Source: Candidatus Companilactobacillus pullicola (lineage in GTDB: Bacteria; Bacillota; Bacilli; Lactobacillales; Lactobacillaceae). Taken from it: a stretch of 64,000 bases of DNA. Of this stretch, positions 41,537 to 50,604 are shown piece by piece. Each line of letters begins with the position of its first letter. Within the stretch, counting starts at the first letter, position 1. The notes beneath the pieces were generated by a model. The model had not been told where the DNA came from and ran no database searches. It saw only the letters and a list, made by a program, of their open reading frames with translations. The stretch covers positions 62,001 to 126,000 of the forward strand of contig DXCM01000090.1 of assembly GCA_019116025.1 (NCBI GenBank), given 5' to 3'. Position numbers and translations under genes: made by a program.

Positions 41537-41989
41537 TTATGATTTCAATTTTTCTAGCCAAATGGGTAAAACCTCCGCTAACTGATGATAGGTTCGATTA
41601 AATTTATGATCGTACCAAGGATCTTCAATTACGGCGTTACTATTCAACGCTTCATAGGCCATATGTATTTTACTCTCATCAGCGGCAGGTGCCATTTGCT
41701 TTAGGTCGACAATATTTTGTTTATCCATTCCGATGATTAAATCGGCACTATCAAAATCTTGAGACGTTATTTGCTGAGCAGTGTGTCTAACAATAGGTAC
41801 GTTTTGCTTCTTCAATTCCGCAATTGCACCTAGATGAGGCGAATTACCAATCTCATAAGTTGAAGTAGCCCGAGACTCTACTTTAATCTCTGAATCAAGG
41901 CCTTGTTGTTCGACCAATTGTTTCATCATCATCTCTGCCATTGGTGAACGACAGATATTTCCTAAACAAACGAAGATGACTTTCTTCAT
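41537..41989 (-). CDS. Low-molecular-weight protein tyrosine phosphatase
   Basis: 150 residues. The P-loop is VCLGNICRSPMAE with nucleophile C8 and R14 (CX5R). The general acid is in IEDPWYDHKFNRTY, DPWY near 124-127. Such enzymes dephosphorylate Tyr on Wzc/BY-kinase-type or other targets, often in exopolysaccharide control. No kinase gene is nearby. It begins two bases after the stop of the small HTH gene and may be translationally coupled. Confidence 0.93.
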   Translation of the reverse strand: MKKVIFVCLGNICRSPMAEMMMKQLVEQQGLDSEIKVESRATSTYEIGNSPHLGAIAELKKQNVPIVRHTAQQITSQDFDSADLIIGMDKQNIVDLKQMAPAADESKIHMAYEALNSNAVIEDPWYDHKFNRTYHQLAEVLPIWLEKLKS

Positions 41990-41990
41990 A

Positions 41991-42272
41991 TTATAATAGT
42001 CCTAATCTTTTTTTAACTTCACGTAATTGAGCTTCCAAAACAGGATCTTTACGACTCAGCACATCCAGCATATTAGGTTGTGATGATTGTTGTGGCTTGG
42101 AAGTTGGTGCAGTTTTTTCTTCAGATTTAGTTTGTGACTTCTTATATTTTCTAACCCATGCAGCTACCTGTTGGTATGAAATTCCGTACTTTTCACCAGT
42201 AGCTTTGTAGTTGTTATCATGTTCTACTGCATATTGGGCAATTTCTTTTTGTTGATCAACATTGTAATTCAT
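41991..42272 (-). CDS. Small HTH protein related to IS3 OrfA
   Basis: 93 residues. NYKATGEKYGISYQQVAAWV (about 20-39) is a helix-turn-helix of the IS3/transposase-8 type; a disordered Gln/Ser/Lys linker and a helical C-terminus ending LREVKKRLGLL follow. No OrfB, inverted repeats or DDE domain are near, so it is not a complete insertion sequence; it may be a domesticated DNA-binding protein. It is cotranscribed with the phosphatase gene. Confidence 0.75.
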   Translation of the reverse strand: MNYNVDQQKEIAQYAVEHDNNYKATGEKYGISYQQVAAWVRKYKKSQTKSEEKTAPTSKPQQSSQPNMLDVLSRKDPVLEAQLREVKKRLGLL

Positions 42273-42814
42273 ACTAAAAACTCCTAAATAGCTTATTACA
42301 AAAAATTATACCATAGAACGCAATACCATTATTGATATAACAAAGTTTAGCAAATCGAAACCACAAAAAAATGGCAGCTCAGGGAGGAACTACCATCAAT
42401 TTTATATTCTTTTGTAATCATAAAATCATCTAACAAAGATTTAGCAGAATCTCTGTCCACAAATAATACTACCATATTCCCTCAGAAAGATAAGTGGGTT
42501 TACAAAAGTCGACAACTTTTTATAAATCAATTCTTTTATACAAAAAGGTCTATACAAATGGCCTTCTATCAGTAAACAGATTATCAAAACATGCCTATCC
42601 CATAATTTTTTAATCCATTTTGATTATAAAAAATGATAATTACACAATATATTCACAAAAATTAGAAACCATATTGATGAGATATAGTCTTTAATTTTTA
42701 AATAATTACCACTAATCCCCTATTGCCAATTAGATATATCAACTGACAATTTATATTTTACTAAAATGGACTAGACCTGTATACCTCGTTTTATTTATAA
42801 ATAAAAATTATTAT
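42273..42814. other. 542-bp AT-rich intergenic region downstream of mleR
   Basis: No convincing gene. A terminator-like hairpin on the minus strand (ATGGTAGTTC pairing with GAGCTGCCAT) lies at 42363-42396, followed by seven T; a 42-codon minus-strand frame at 42347-42475 covers it and is treated as doubtful. It may be an mleR 3' UTR or a small RNA. Confidence 0.5.
42363..42396 (-). terminator. Candidate terminator at the far end of the mleR 3' region
   Basis: Minus strand stem of 10 bp with two G-U pairs and a T7 tail, 420 bp after mleR. The transcript it ends is unclear. Confidence 0.6.
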
Positions 42815-43684
42815 CTAAATATTTTTGAAAATTTTCATTAATTGTTGAAGCCTTTCACTTCCCACCATATTATGACGATAAACAAACAAAATATAGAATG
42901 AAGGCAAATCTAAATCATCAATATGAATTTCTTGGATGCCTGGGACATCCTGAATGGCCGTTTCCGTGACAAAGCTGACACCTTTATTCTGTTTAACTAG
43001 ACTTAACATCAACCGATAATCATTTGTTTTAAACATTGTGTGTGGCTTGACATTATAGCGTTCAGTAATTCGTTGTAAAACTTGACTGTGAACTGATTTT
43101 TCGTCTAGGGAAATAAAATCTTCATTGAATAGTGCCTCTACTGTTTTAATATTAGAGACATCCCGATCTGCGGAAGCAATGAATTTGAAGTGATGTTCTT
43201 TAATTAATTGATAATCCAAGTGATTTTCTTGTGGCAAGATGGTCGATCCTAATAAGGATAGATCTATCTTGCCATTTTTTAATTCCGACAATAACTGACG
43301 TGAACTGGCACCCTCTGGGACAATTGCACTTAACAGATTGGCGTCCCGCAGCTGATCAAAGACTTTAGGGATTACATAATTACTAATAATCGGTGGCCAT
43401 CCCATGACAATCTTCTTACGTTTGATTCTTTTCATGTCATCGCTAATCAAATCATTCTCTAATAAGATCTTATCAATATGAGCTAACAACTGTTCCCCTG
43501 CATAGGTTAAAGATAACGAATTAGCGTAACTCTTTCGCTTGATCAGAGGAATGCCATATGTATCTTCCAAACGCTTTAACGAATAAGTAATCGTCGGTTG
43601 ACTGACACCAAAAAAATTAGCTGTATCAGAGAAACTCTTAGACTCGGACAGTTTTTTGAAGTACTGATAATCTTTTATATTCAT
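42815..43684 (-). CDS. mleR: LysR-family malolactic regulator
   Basis: 289 residues. N-terminal winged HTH (1-60, FSDTANFFGVSQPTITYSLK) and a LysR substrate domain (about 88-289) with ELKNGKIDLSLLG. LysR regulators next to malolactic genes (MleR) are activated by L-malate. It is divergent from mleS, with 232 bp between them containing AT-rich palindromic T-N11-A-like segments such as the ATATAACGTGATATATAAAC stretch near 43840-43858. It probably autoregulates and activates mleS-mleP. The ATG has an AGGTGCAAAT site. Confidence 0.92.
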   Translation of the reverse strand: MNIKDYQYFKKLSESKSFSDTANFFGVSQPTITYSLKRLEDTYGIPLIKRKSYANSLSLTYAGEQLLAHIDKILLENDLISDDMKRIKRKKIVMGWPPIISNYVIPKVFDQLRDANLLSAIVPEGASSRQLLSELKNGKIDLSLLGSTILPQENHLDYQLIKEHHFKFIASADRDVSNIKTVEALFNEDFISLDEKSVHSQVLQRITERYNVKPHTMFKTNDYRLMLSLVKQNKGVSFVTETAIQDVPGIQEIHIDDLDLPSFYILFVYRHNMVGSERLQQLMKIFKNI

Positions 43685-43916
43685 ATTTGCACCTATAAAT
43701 TTTATTTATCAAAGATGATATATTTGACTATATTTTTTATTATGTTTTATAGTACCATACGAAAGTTATTTACGAACACCAATAATAAATATGCCAACCG
43801 TTCTATATATAAAATTCATTATTCGAAAATTTATTTTATATAACGTGATATATAAACGTATATCAATTATTGTAGTGTTTACTTGTATAAAAAAATAATT
43901 AGGAGGAATTAATTCT

Positions 43917-45539
43917 ATGAAATATGAGGGTTTAGATTTATTAAATAATCACTTCTTAAATAAAGGTACTGCTTTTACTAAAGAAGAAAGAAAAGAAAAT
44001 CATCTTGAAGGTTTGCTTCCACCATTCGTTCAAACTTTGGACCAACAAGTTGAACAAGCTTACGAGAACTATTCAAGTAAGAAAACATTCCTTGATAAGA
44101 GAATGTATTTGATGGATTTATTCAATGAGAATATTACCTTATTCTATAAATTATTCAGTCAACACGTTTATGAATTCATGCCTGTTGTTTATGATCCAAC
44201 AATTGCCGATACAATTGAAAACTACAGTCATCTCTTCTTAGATCCACAAAATGCTGCTTACTTATCAATCGATGATCCTGATGATCTTGAAGCATCACTA
44301 AAGAATGCTGCTAAGGGTCGTGATATCAAACTTATCGTTGTTACTGATGGTGAAGGTATTCTTGGTATTGGTGACTGGGGTGTTCAAGGTGTTGACATCT
44401 CTGTTGGTAAATTGATGGTTTATACAGCTGCTGCTGGTGTTGATCCTAAGTCAGTTCTTCCGGTTGTTCTTGATGTTGGTACAAACAGAAAAGAATTACT
44501 TGATGATGACCTATACATGGGTAACCATCACGAACGTGTCACAGGCGACAAGTACTACAACTTTGTTGACCAATTCGTTGAAACTGCTGAAAACTTGTTC
44601 CCTAATATGTATCTTCACTTTGAAGACTTCGGTCGTAGCAATGCTGCCAATATCTTAAACAAGTACAAGGATCAAATTCTTACATTTAACGATGATATTC
44701 AAGGTACAGGTATTATCACTCTTGCCGGTATCCTTGGTGCTTTGAACATTTCTAAGCAAAAGCTTACTGATCAAGTTTATCTATCATTTGGTGCTGGTAC
44801 TGCCGGTGCTGGTATTACTAAGAGAATCTTTGACTCAATGGTTGAAGAAGGCCTATCTGAAGAAGAAGCTAAGAAACACTTCTACTTAGTTGATAAGCAA
44901 GGTCTATTGTTCGATGACACTGAAGATCTAACACCAGAACAAAAACCATTTACTAGAAAACGTAGTGAATTTGCTAATGCTGATGAACTAACAAATCTAG
45001 AAGCTGTTGTTAAGGCTGTTCATCCTACTATTCTTGTTGGTACATCAACACAACCTGGTACTTTCACTGAATCAATTATCAAGGAAATGGCTGCTCACAC
45101 TGAACGTCCAATCATCTTCCCACTATCAAATCCTACAAAGCTTGCTGAAGCTAAGGCTGAAGATCTTTTGAAATGGACTGATGGTAAAGCTCTTATCGCT
45201 ACTGGTATTCCTGTTGATCCAATCGAATACAATGGTGTAACTTACAATATTGGACAAGCTAACAACGCCTTGGTATATCCTGGTCTTGGACTTGGTTCAA
45301 TGGCTGTTAACGCTAAGTTGCTTAGTGACGGTATGATCAACAAAGCTGCTCACTCATTGGGTGGTATCGTTGATCCTACAGAAGCAGGTGCTGCAGTATT
45401 GCCTCCTGTTTCAAAACTAGATAAGTTCAGTATTACTGTTGCTGAAGGTGTCGCACAAGAAGCTATTGATGAAAAATTATCATCAGCTACTGACGCCAAG
45501 AAGGCCGTTGCTGACCTTAAGTGGGAACCTAAATATTAA
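43917..45539 (+). CDS. mleS: Malolactic enzyme
   Basis: 540 residues, the malolactic size, related to NAD malic enzyme. The N-terminal malic domain has [19 protein letters not shown] (about 142-160) and the substrate Lys-Tyr-Asp set, [12 protein letters not shown] and [15 protein letters not shown] (about 260-274). The NAD domain has [11 protein letters not shown] near 291-301. It decarboxylates L-malate to L-lactate and CO2 with NAD and Mn, deacidifying the cell. RBS AGGAGGAATT. MleP follows within 34 bp. It is divergent from mleR and probably controlled by it. Confidence 0.97.
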   Translation: MKYEGLDLLNNHFLNKGTAFTKEERKENHLEGLLPPFVQTLDQQVEQAYENYSSKKTFLDKRMYLMDLFNENITLFYKLFSQHVYEFMPVVYDPTIADTIENYSHLFLDPQNAAYLSIDDPDDLEASLKNAAKGRDIKLIVVTDGEGILGIGDWGVQGVDISVGKLMVYTAAAGVDPKSVLPVVLDVGTNRKELLDDDLYMGNHHERVTGDKYYNFVDQFVETAENLFPNMYLHFEDFGRSNAANILNKYKDQILTFNDDIQGTGIITLAGILGALNISKQKLTDQVYLSFGAGTAGAGITKRIFDSMVEEGLSEEEAKKHFYLVDKQGLLFDDTEDLTPEQKPFTRKRSEFANADELTNLEAVVKAVHPTILVGTSTQPGTFTESIIKEMAAHTERPIIFPLSNPTKLAEAKAEDLLKWTDGKALIATGIPVDPIEYNGVTYNIGQANNALVYPGLGLGSMAVNAKLLSDGMINKAAHSLGGIVDPTEAGAAVLPPVSKLDKFSITVAEGVAQEAIDEKLSSATDAKKAVADLKWEPKY

Positions 45540-45573
45540 TATATAAATTTGTCAAACAAAGGGGAATTATTTT

Positions 45574-46539
45574 ATGGCTGCATTTATCACTTCACTAGAA
45601 AGTGTTGCTGAAATCGTTATTGTCATTGCTTTAGGATACTGGCTAAGAGGGTCTGGTCGCCTAGGTGATGAATTCAAGGGCAATATTTCATTCATCATCA
45701 TGAAAATTGCTTTACCTGCTTCTATCTTCGTTTCTGTTCTTAAATATTTGAATCGAGATAAATTAGCAAGTCTGTCTGGCGGTTTGATTTTCACTTTCGC
45801 CAGTTTCACTCTAGGTTACATCGTAGCTTGGATCTTAACTAAAGTATTCCGTATCAGAAAAGGTCGTCGTGGTACTTTCATTAACATGTTCGTTAATGCT
45901 AATACTATCTTCATTGGTTTACCATTGAACATGGCTCTATTTGGTACAAAGAGTTTACCTTACTTCCTTGTTTACTATGTTATGAACACAATTTCAACTT
46001 GGGCTGTCGGTATCTTCTTCATCTCAAGTGATGATCCAACCGTTGAAAAGGGTGCTAAGAAGGACTTCAACTGGAAGAAACTTCTACCTGCTCCACTTGT
46101 TGGTTTCTTAGTTTCATTAGTCTTCTTATTACTAGCTATTCCTGTTCCAGAATGGATCAATAAGACTTTGGACATGGTCGGTGGTATCGTTACACCTATG
46201 TCACTTATCTACATTGGTATTATCTTAGCTGATGCTGGTTTGAAATCTATCAAATTCGACCGTGATACAATTCTAGCCCTAGTTGGTAGATTCATTATCG
46301 CCCCTGCTTTAATGATCAGTATCATCCTATTAGGTAAATCAATGATGGGTACTAACTTACCTGCTCTAGAAAGTAGCTCATTCATCATTCAATCTGCTGC
46401 TCCTGGACTTGCTGTTCTACCTATCTTGGTTGACCAATCACATGGTGACGTCGACTACGCAACAAATCTTGTTACAACATCAACTGTCTTGTTCGTAATC
46501 GTCGTTCCAATCTTGATGCAAGTAGCAAACTTGATCTAA
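45574..46539 (+). CDS. mleP: AEC-family malate permease
   Basis: 321 residues with about ten helices in two five-helix halves. The conserved ALPASIFVSVL and the FVNANTIFIGLPLNMALFGT region (about 109-128) identify the auxin-efflux-carrier family used for malate/lactate exchange in lactic acid bacteria. It is 34 bp after mleS, so malate import and decarboxylation are coexpressed. RBS AAAGGGGAATT. It ends before a strong bidirectional terminator. Confidence 0.95.
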   Translation: MAAFITSLESVAEIVIVIALGYWLRGSGRLGDEFKGNISFIIMKIALPASIFVSVLKYLNRDKLASLSGGLIFTFASFTLGYIVAWILTKVFRIRKGRRGTFINMFVNANTIFIGLPLNMALFGTKSLPYFLVYYVMNTISTWAVGIFFISSDDPTVEKGAKKDFNWKKLLPAPLVGFLVSLVFLLLAIPVPEWINKTLDMVGGIVTPMSLIYIGIILADAGLKSIKFDRDTILALVGRFIIAPALMISIILLGKSMMGTNLPALESSSFIIQSAAPGLAVLPILVDQSHGDVDYATNLVTTSTVLFVIVVPILMQVANLI

Positions 46540-46623
46540 TCAAACTATTCACACATTCAAAACCTCCTATAAATTATCTTTTCGCATAAAGAATTGAGCT
46601 TTCCGTGTTTGATTCTTTCAAAA

Positions 46624-46668
46624 TAAAACTCCTTAACTTGGACAAGAATCCAGGTTAAGGAGTTTTTT
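46624..46668. terminator. Bidirectional terminator between mleP and the PTS genes
   Basis: AAAACTCCTTAAC pairs with GTTAAGGAGTTTT across a short inner hairpin. It overlaps the stop of the EIIA gene. Confidence 0.92.
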
Positions 46669-46996
46669 ATTGCTTCAATTTTTTAAATACCTCAATCAAA
46701 TGCTTAACTAAGTTATATTCACTGTTAACGGACATCATCGTATCCTGAGCATGAGTGAACAAAACTGAATACTCTAATTTTTCACCCTCAGCCTCTTTTT
46801 GAATCTTATCTGTCTGCAATGCGTGTGCTGTTAATAGTTTCTCATGTGCCTGCTTCAATAATTGCTCAGACTCATCATATTTAGCATCTCCAACTAAGTC
46901 TAACGCTTGCATAATAAATTTTCTGGCATCACCAGAAGAGATTATCATCTGCATTGATCGACGTAGGTCAGCATTATTTTCAGATTCATCTATCAT
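46667..46996 (-). CDS. PTS lactose/cellobiose EIIA
   Basis: 109 residues, all-helical EIIA-Lac fold with phospho-acceptor H82 (FTHAQDTMM). It passes phosphate to EIIB in the cellobiose/oligosaccharide PTS. The start ATG is one base after the stop of the EIIC gene (TAAGATG), so translation is coupled. It is the last gene of the set. Confidence 0.93.
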   Translation of the reverse strand: MIDESENNADLRRSMQMIISSGDARKFIMQALDLVGDAKYDESEQLLKQAHEKLLTAHALQTDKIQKEAEGEKLEYSVLFTHAQDTMMSVNSEYNLVKHLIEVFKKLKQ

Positions 46997-46997
46997 C

Positions 46998-48215
46998 TTA
47001 CTTACCTGCTTCTTTCTTTATTAATTCACGGTCATAAGCCTTGAAAAATGGATACCAAATTGCTGCTGCGACTAGGAAAATAATTAATACCAAAATAATT
47101 GAACCGATCGTATGTCCATTGATCCACGTATTGATTGGGAAAGGAACATACCACATCTGGAAAACTGCATCAGGGATATGTCCTAATCCTGTTTTCAAAC
47201 CAAGCCAAACAATGATTGGCAAAATTACTCCTTGAATCCACATCGGAATCATCAAATATGGGTTCCAGACGATCGAACCAAAGACAACCGGTTCATTGAT
47301 ATTAAAAATACTAGGTACGATAAAGGCTTTTCCTAAAATTTTTAATCGTTGCGACTTAGCTAAAAATAACATCATTAAAACTAATGGCATCGTACAACCT
47401 ACCCCACCAATCCATAAATAGGTTGAAAACATTGTTTCTCCAGTAACGATATTATGGGCCCCATGTATTTGATTAGCTTGAATAGCTGCTAAATATACCG
47501 GCGTTGTGATTGGAGTCAAAATCCATGTTGAAATCCCCATTGAATAAATCAAACAATTGATCAACATAACTAATACAAATCCAGGTAGAGTCTCAACAAT
47601 ATTAGCTAAAGGTGAAAACATTTGAATGATCAATTGATAAACATTGATTTTTAAGACATCGACTAAAATAAAACCGGCTGTGATAACAATTCCTATCGGT
47701 AACATTGAATCAAACCATGCCGTCACAAAGTCGGGAATAACAGTATCTTCAGAAAAGAAACTGAATTTTCCAAAGAATCCCATAACTAAGGCCGCGAAAA
47801 TACCACAAATAATGGCTACAAACATCCCTGCTGCACCAAAGTGACTGAATTCAAATATCGCACTACCATCTTTTCCCATCACGGGATTAGTTAGAAGTAA
47901 AAATAATCCTAAAGAAGCTAGTCCAGAAATAATTCTCTGCTTTGCTAATTTCTTTTTTTCCATCATATTAAAAGGTATTAGAAATGCGACAAAAATTGAA
48001 ATAATTCCAAAAGTAAAATTACTGATACCTGATAAATCAGGCCACCATTTCCAAATATTAGCGAACAAACCTAAAAAAGTAATTACCGAGCTAACCAAAA
48101 TAAAGGGCAATGTTTGTAAAATCGAATCTTTTAAAACACTGATCCAAATATTACGACTGATTCGATCCATTTTGGGTGCTACTTTATTTTTAAAAACTGT
48201 CATAAAGTTATTCAT
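46998..48215 (-). CDS. celB: PTS cellobiose-type EIIC
   Basis: 405 residues with about ten helices. Family markers are PFNMMEKKKLAKQRI, TTPVYLAAIQ and IFNINEPVVFGSIVWNPYLM (about 290-310). The substrate is probably a beta-diglucoside such as cellobiose. I chose ATG 48215, with AAGGA about ten bases upstream; the TTG three codons earlier is adjacent to that site. The phospho-beta-glucosidase expected to act on the product is not adjacent. It is transcribed with EIIB upstream and EIIA downstream. Confidence 0.93.
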   Translation of the reverse strand: MNNFMTVFKNKVAPKMDRISRNIWISVLKDSILQTLPFILVSSVITFLGLFANIWKWWPDLSGISNFTFGIISIFVAFLIPFNMMEKKKLAKQRIISGLASLGLFLLLTNPVMGKDGSAIFEFSHFGAAGMFVAIICGIFAALVMGFFGKFSFFSEDTVIPDFVTAWFDSMLPIGIVITAGFILVDVLKINVYQLIIQMFSPLANIVETLPGFVLVMLINCLIYSMGISTWILTPITTPVYLAAIQANQIHGAHNIVTGETMFSTYLWIGGVGCTMPLVLMMLFLAKSQRLKILGKAFIVPSIFNINEPVVFGSIVWNPYLMIPMWIQGVILPIIVWLGLKTGLGHIPDAVFQMWYVPFPINTWINGHTIGSIILVLIIFLVAAAIWYPFFKAYDRELIKKEAGK

Positions 48216-48241
48216 TTGCTTCAAATCCTTCCAATTATTTT

Positions 48242-48550
48242 CTAATCAAGTACGCTTTGAAGGTGATCTAATGCTTTTTCACCGTCTAAAGTGGCATAGT
48301 AATCAGAATTCATCAGAATAACTTTTTTATCAGTACCTGTCACCAATTGTTTAATTTCTGCTTCCATAAAAGATAAATGTGGGCCTATCATGATAACATC
48401 GGTCTCAGCAAGATAATTTTCTAATTCAGATTCACTACGGGCTTTAATTTGATAATCTAACCCTTTCTTTTTAGCGACTTTTCGCATGCTAACAGCCATG
48501 AATCCTGACGAAGCACCAGTACCACAAACTAATAAAACTTGTAAACTCAT
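48242..48550 (-). CDS. PTS lactose/cellobiose EIIB
   Basis: 102 residues. The active-site loop is LLVCGTGASSGFM with phospho-Cys C9. The sequence IMIGPHLSFMEAEIK is the usual EIIB-Lac signature. It is the first gene of the PTS operon, with GAGGGAAGAAT before the ATG. Sugar specificity rests with EIIC. Confidence 0.95.
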   Translation of the reverse strand: MSLQVLLVCGTGASSGFMAVSMRKVAKKKGLDYQIKARSESELENYLAETDVIMIGPHLSFMEAEIKQLVTGTDKKVILMNSDYYATLDGEKALDHLQSVLD

Positions 48551-48662
48551 ATTCTTCCCTCAATCGTTGATTTATTTAATACTCATTCAATTTAATGAAG
48601 TCAAAAATATAAGTCAAATTTACCTTTATTTTTCTATTCCATCAAAAAAGGCTTTATATCAA

Positions 48663-48707
48663 CAAAAAAAGCCAATGACAACGATAAAAATCGTGTAGTC
48701 ATTGGCC
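48663..48707 (-). terminator. Terminator of the 110-residue protein gene
   Basis: Minus strand: GCCAATGAC pairs with GTCATTGGC, with an inner ACGAT/ATCGT extension, followed by seven T. Confidence 0.93.
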
Positions 48708-48726
48708 AAAATATCGGTAAAATATT

Positions 48727-49059
48727 CTATTTTTGAGGTGAGATCAAACTAATTAAACGATTGACTAAAGCCACTACTCGTCTAGCGTCACTAGCAATCA
48801 TATCCATATCGCGTTCTTTGACCATGGTGTGAGTTACTAACAACAAGCTGACAGAATCGGTATCATCGTTAAATTTTCCAATAGGCAAAGTTACATTATG
48901 ATCGTACATTGGGACTTGCCCTTCTTCCACCTTAACTAACTTTGAACCTTCGGGCATGCTTAAAATATAAGTCTTAATTCTCTCCAAACTAAACTTATCT
49001 TGATAAAATCCGTAAATAACCGTTAGTTCATTTAAGATATATTTAATTTCGTTATTCAT
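48727..49059 (-). CDS. Conserved protein of unknown function, 110 residues
   Basis: No signal peptide or membrane segment, and no recognised domain. The C-terminal half (MVKERDMDMIASDARRVVAL) is helical and ends SLISPQK. It has its own terminator and lies just upstream of the PTS genes but on a separate transcript. Composition resembles a small cytoplasmic regulator, which is a guess. The ATG has AGCGGGAGTG upstream. Confidence 0.7.
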   Translation of the reverse strand: MNNEIKYILNELTVIYGFYQDKFSLERIKTYILSMPEGSKLVKVEEGQVPMYDHNVTLPIGKFNDDTDSVSLLLVTHTMVKERDMDMIASDARRVVALVNRLISLISPQK

Positions 49060-49138
49060 TTAATTCACTCCCGCTAAAAAGAAAAGTCTTTACTTATAGT
49101 ATCGCTCTTATTTTGGTAAATTGACAAGGAAGTTAGTC

Positions 49139-49990
49139 TTAATTTTCTACACTTTGTCTTAATGTATTATTAAAACTTGCCCCATAAGTCTCACCAAAAA
49201 GATTTAGATGTGCCAGTAAATAATAAGTCTGATACCAAGGTACCCTTCTTTGCCAATCCTTATCTAATGGGTAAAGATCCTGATATCCTTGATAGAACTC
49301 TTCATTAAAGCCACCAAACAACAAAGTCATTGCAATATCCATCTCACGGTCACCAAAAAAGACGTCGGGATCAAATAAAATTGGTTGATGATTTTGTTGA
49401 AAACCAACGTTACCATTCCACAAATCACCGTGCATCAAACTCGGCGTGATGGGATGAACTTGATAATAATCTGTTAATTTTTCCTCAAATTGACGCATTA
49501 ACTTATCGCGGTCATCATTCCACAAACCTTTTTTCTGAACTTCATTGATCAAAACATTCAAACGTTGTTGGATATAGAAGTCACCCCAATTAGCGCGCCA
49601 AGTATTTATTTTAGGATTCTTTGCATTTAAAACATCATGTCCCAAACCAAAACGTAGTGAATGACGTTGATGCATTTTAGCCACTAATCGACCTAGATCA
49701 TACTGGGAACCCGTTCCAAAATGAATATAATCCAAAACCAGATAGCCATTATCTTGAAAAGTTCCACTTCGAATTACCTTAGGAGCATTAGCCACTGAAT
49801 TAATCAGATTGAGACTTTCAATTTCATGATCAAAGAAGCCTTCATTGTTGTTTGGTTGAACCTTTAGGAAATATTCACCTGTATCTGAAACCACTTTAAA
49901 AGCCAAATTAATATCGCCGCCAGAAACAGCTTGGACATTTTGAATCTGACCTAACTTCAGTTCGTCATACCAACTTTTATCTATAAGCAT
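49139..49990 (-). CDS. Fructosamine/ketosamine kinase family protein
   Basis: 283 residues. N-lobe motif GGDINLAFKV, then LKVQPNN, C-lobe catalytic HGDLWNGNVG (about 186-195) and DPDVFFGDREMDIAM (about 205-219), which together match the fructosamine-3-kinase class of APH-type kinases. It may phosphorylate glycated amines or a sugar. ATG with AGAGGAATATC. Separate transcript, divergent from the acetyltransferase at 50085. Confidence 0.9.
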   Translation of the reverse strand: MLIDKSWYDELKLGQIQNVQAVSGGDINLAFKVVSDTGEYFLKVQPNNNEGFFDHEIESLNLINSVANAPKVIRSGTFQDNGYLVLDYIHFGTGSQYDLGRLVAKMHQRHSLRFGLGHDVLNAKNPKINTWRANWGDFYIQQRLNVLINEVQKKGLWNDDRDKLMRQFEEKLTDYYQVHPITPSLMHGDLWNGNVGFQQNHQPILFDPDVFFGDREMDIAMTLLFGGFNEEFYQGYQDLYPLDKDWQRRVPWYQTYYLLAHLNLFGETYGASFNNTLRQSVEN

Positions 49991-50084
49991 TAGATATTCC
50001 TCTTATCCTTTTAACCTTCTTTAACTCCTGTTACAATCATAATTAATTCTTTGCTAATAAGCAAAATCTATTCTGAGGTGTAAT

Positions 50085-50531
50085 TTGAAAATAAAAATTG
50101 TTTCTAAAAGGTCCGAAAATCTAATACTTCAATTGACCGATGTTTGGGAATCATCTGTTAGAGCTACCCACTCCTTTTTATCTGAAGAGGCAGTTCAAAC
50201 AATTAAGACTTCTTTACCAGAAATTTTACGAAAAATTCCTGATTTGATAATTGCAGAGGATGAGTCCCCTATTGCTTTCATGGGTATCTCTCATCAAGAA
50301 CTTGAAATGTTATTTGTGGCTCCAGAATTCCGTGGCCATGGCATTGGCAAGCAATTAATTACTTATGGAATCAAAAATTTTAATGTGAATAAATTGACGG
50401 TCAACGAACAGAATCCTCAAGCCATTGGATTTTATCAACATCTTGGCTTTGAAACTTACCGCCGTACTGAAACTGATGATGCCGGTAATCCTTATCCTAT
50501 TTTACACATGAAAAAAACTGATGCAGACTAA
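50085..50531 (+). CDS. GNAT acetyltransferase (PhnO/YjcF-like size)
   Basis: 148 residues. The acetyl-CoA loop is FVAPEFRGHGIGKQLITYG (about 86-104), and NEQNPQAIGFYQHLGFETYR is the conserved helix-strand. Substrate unknown. The start is TTG 50085 with TGAGGTG upstream; no ATG option is better. Divergent from the kinase gene by 94 bp. A bidirectional terminator follows. Confidence 0.88.
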   Translation: MKIKIVSKRSENLILQLTDVWESSVRATHSFLSEEAVQTIKTSLPEILRKIPDLIIAEDESPIAFMGISHQELEMLFVAPEFRGHGIGKQLITYGIKNFNVNKLTVNEQNPQAIGFYQHLGFETYRRTETDDAGNPYPILHMKKTDAD

Positions 50532-50535
50532 TTCA

Positions 50536-50589
50536 CAAAAAAGGTATCCATACCAACCAAAAAAATTTGGACGTTACGGATGCCTTTTT
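50536..50589. terminator. Bidirectional terminator between GNAT and glycerate kinase
   Basis: AAAAAAGGTATCC pairs with GGATGCCTTTTT with one wobble, with long A and T runs on both sides. Confidence 0.88.
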
Positions 50590-50604
50590 AAGTGCTTAAA
50601 TCAT

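Noticed and set aside
41991..42272. Insertion sequence of the IS3 family
   Set aside because: Only an OrfA-like HTH is present, with no OrfB, inverted repeats or target duplications.
42347..42475. 42-codon frame beginning MVVLFVDRDSAK on the minus strand
   Set aside because: It has an AGGG near its start but its end overlaps a terminator-like hairpin and T run; probably a chance frame.
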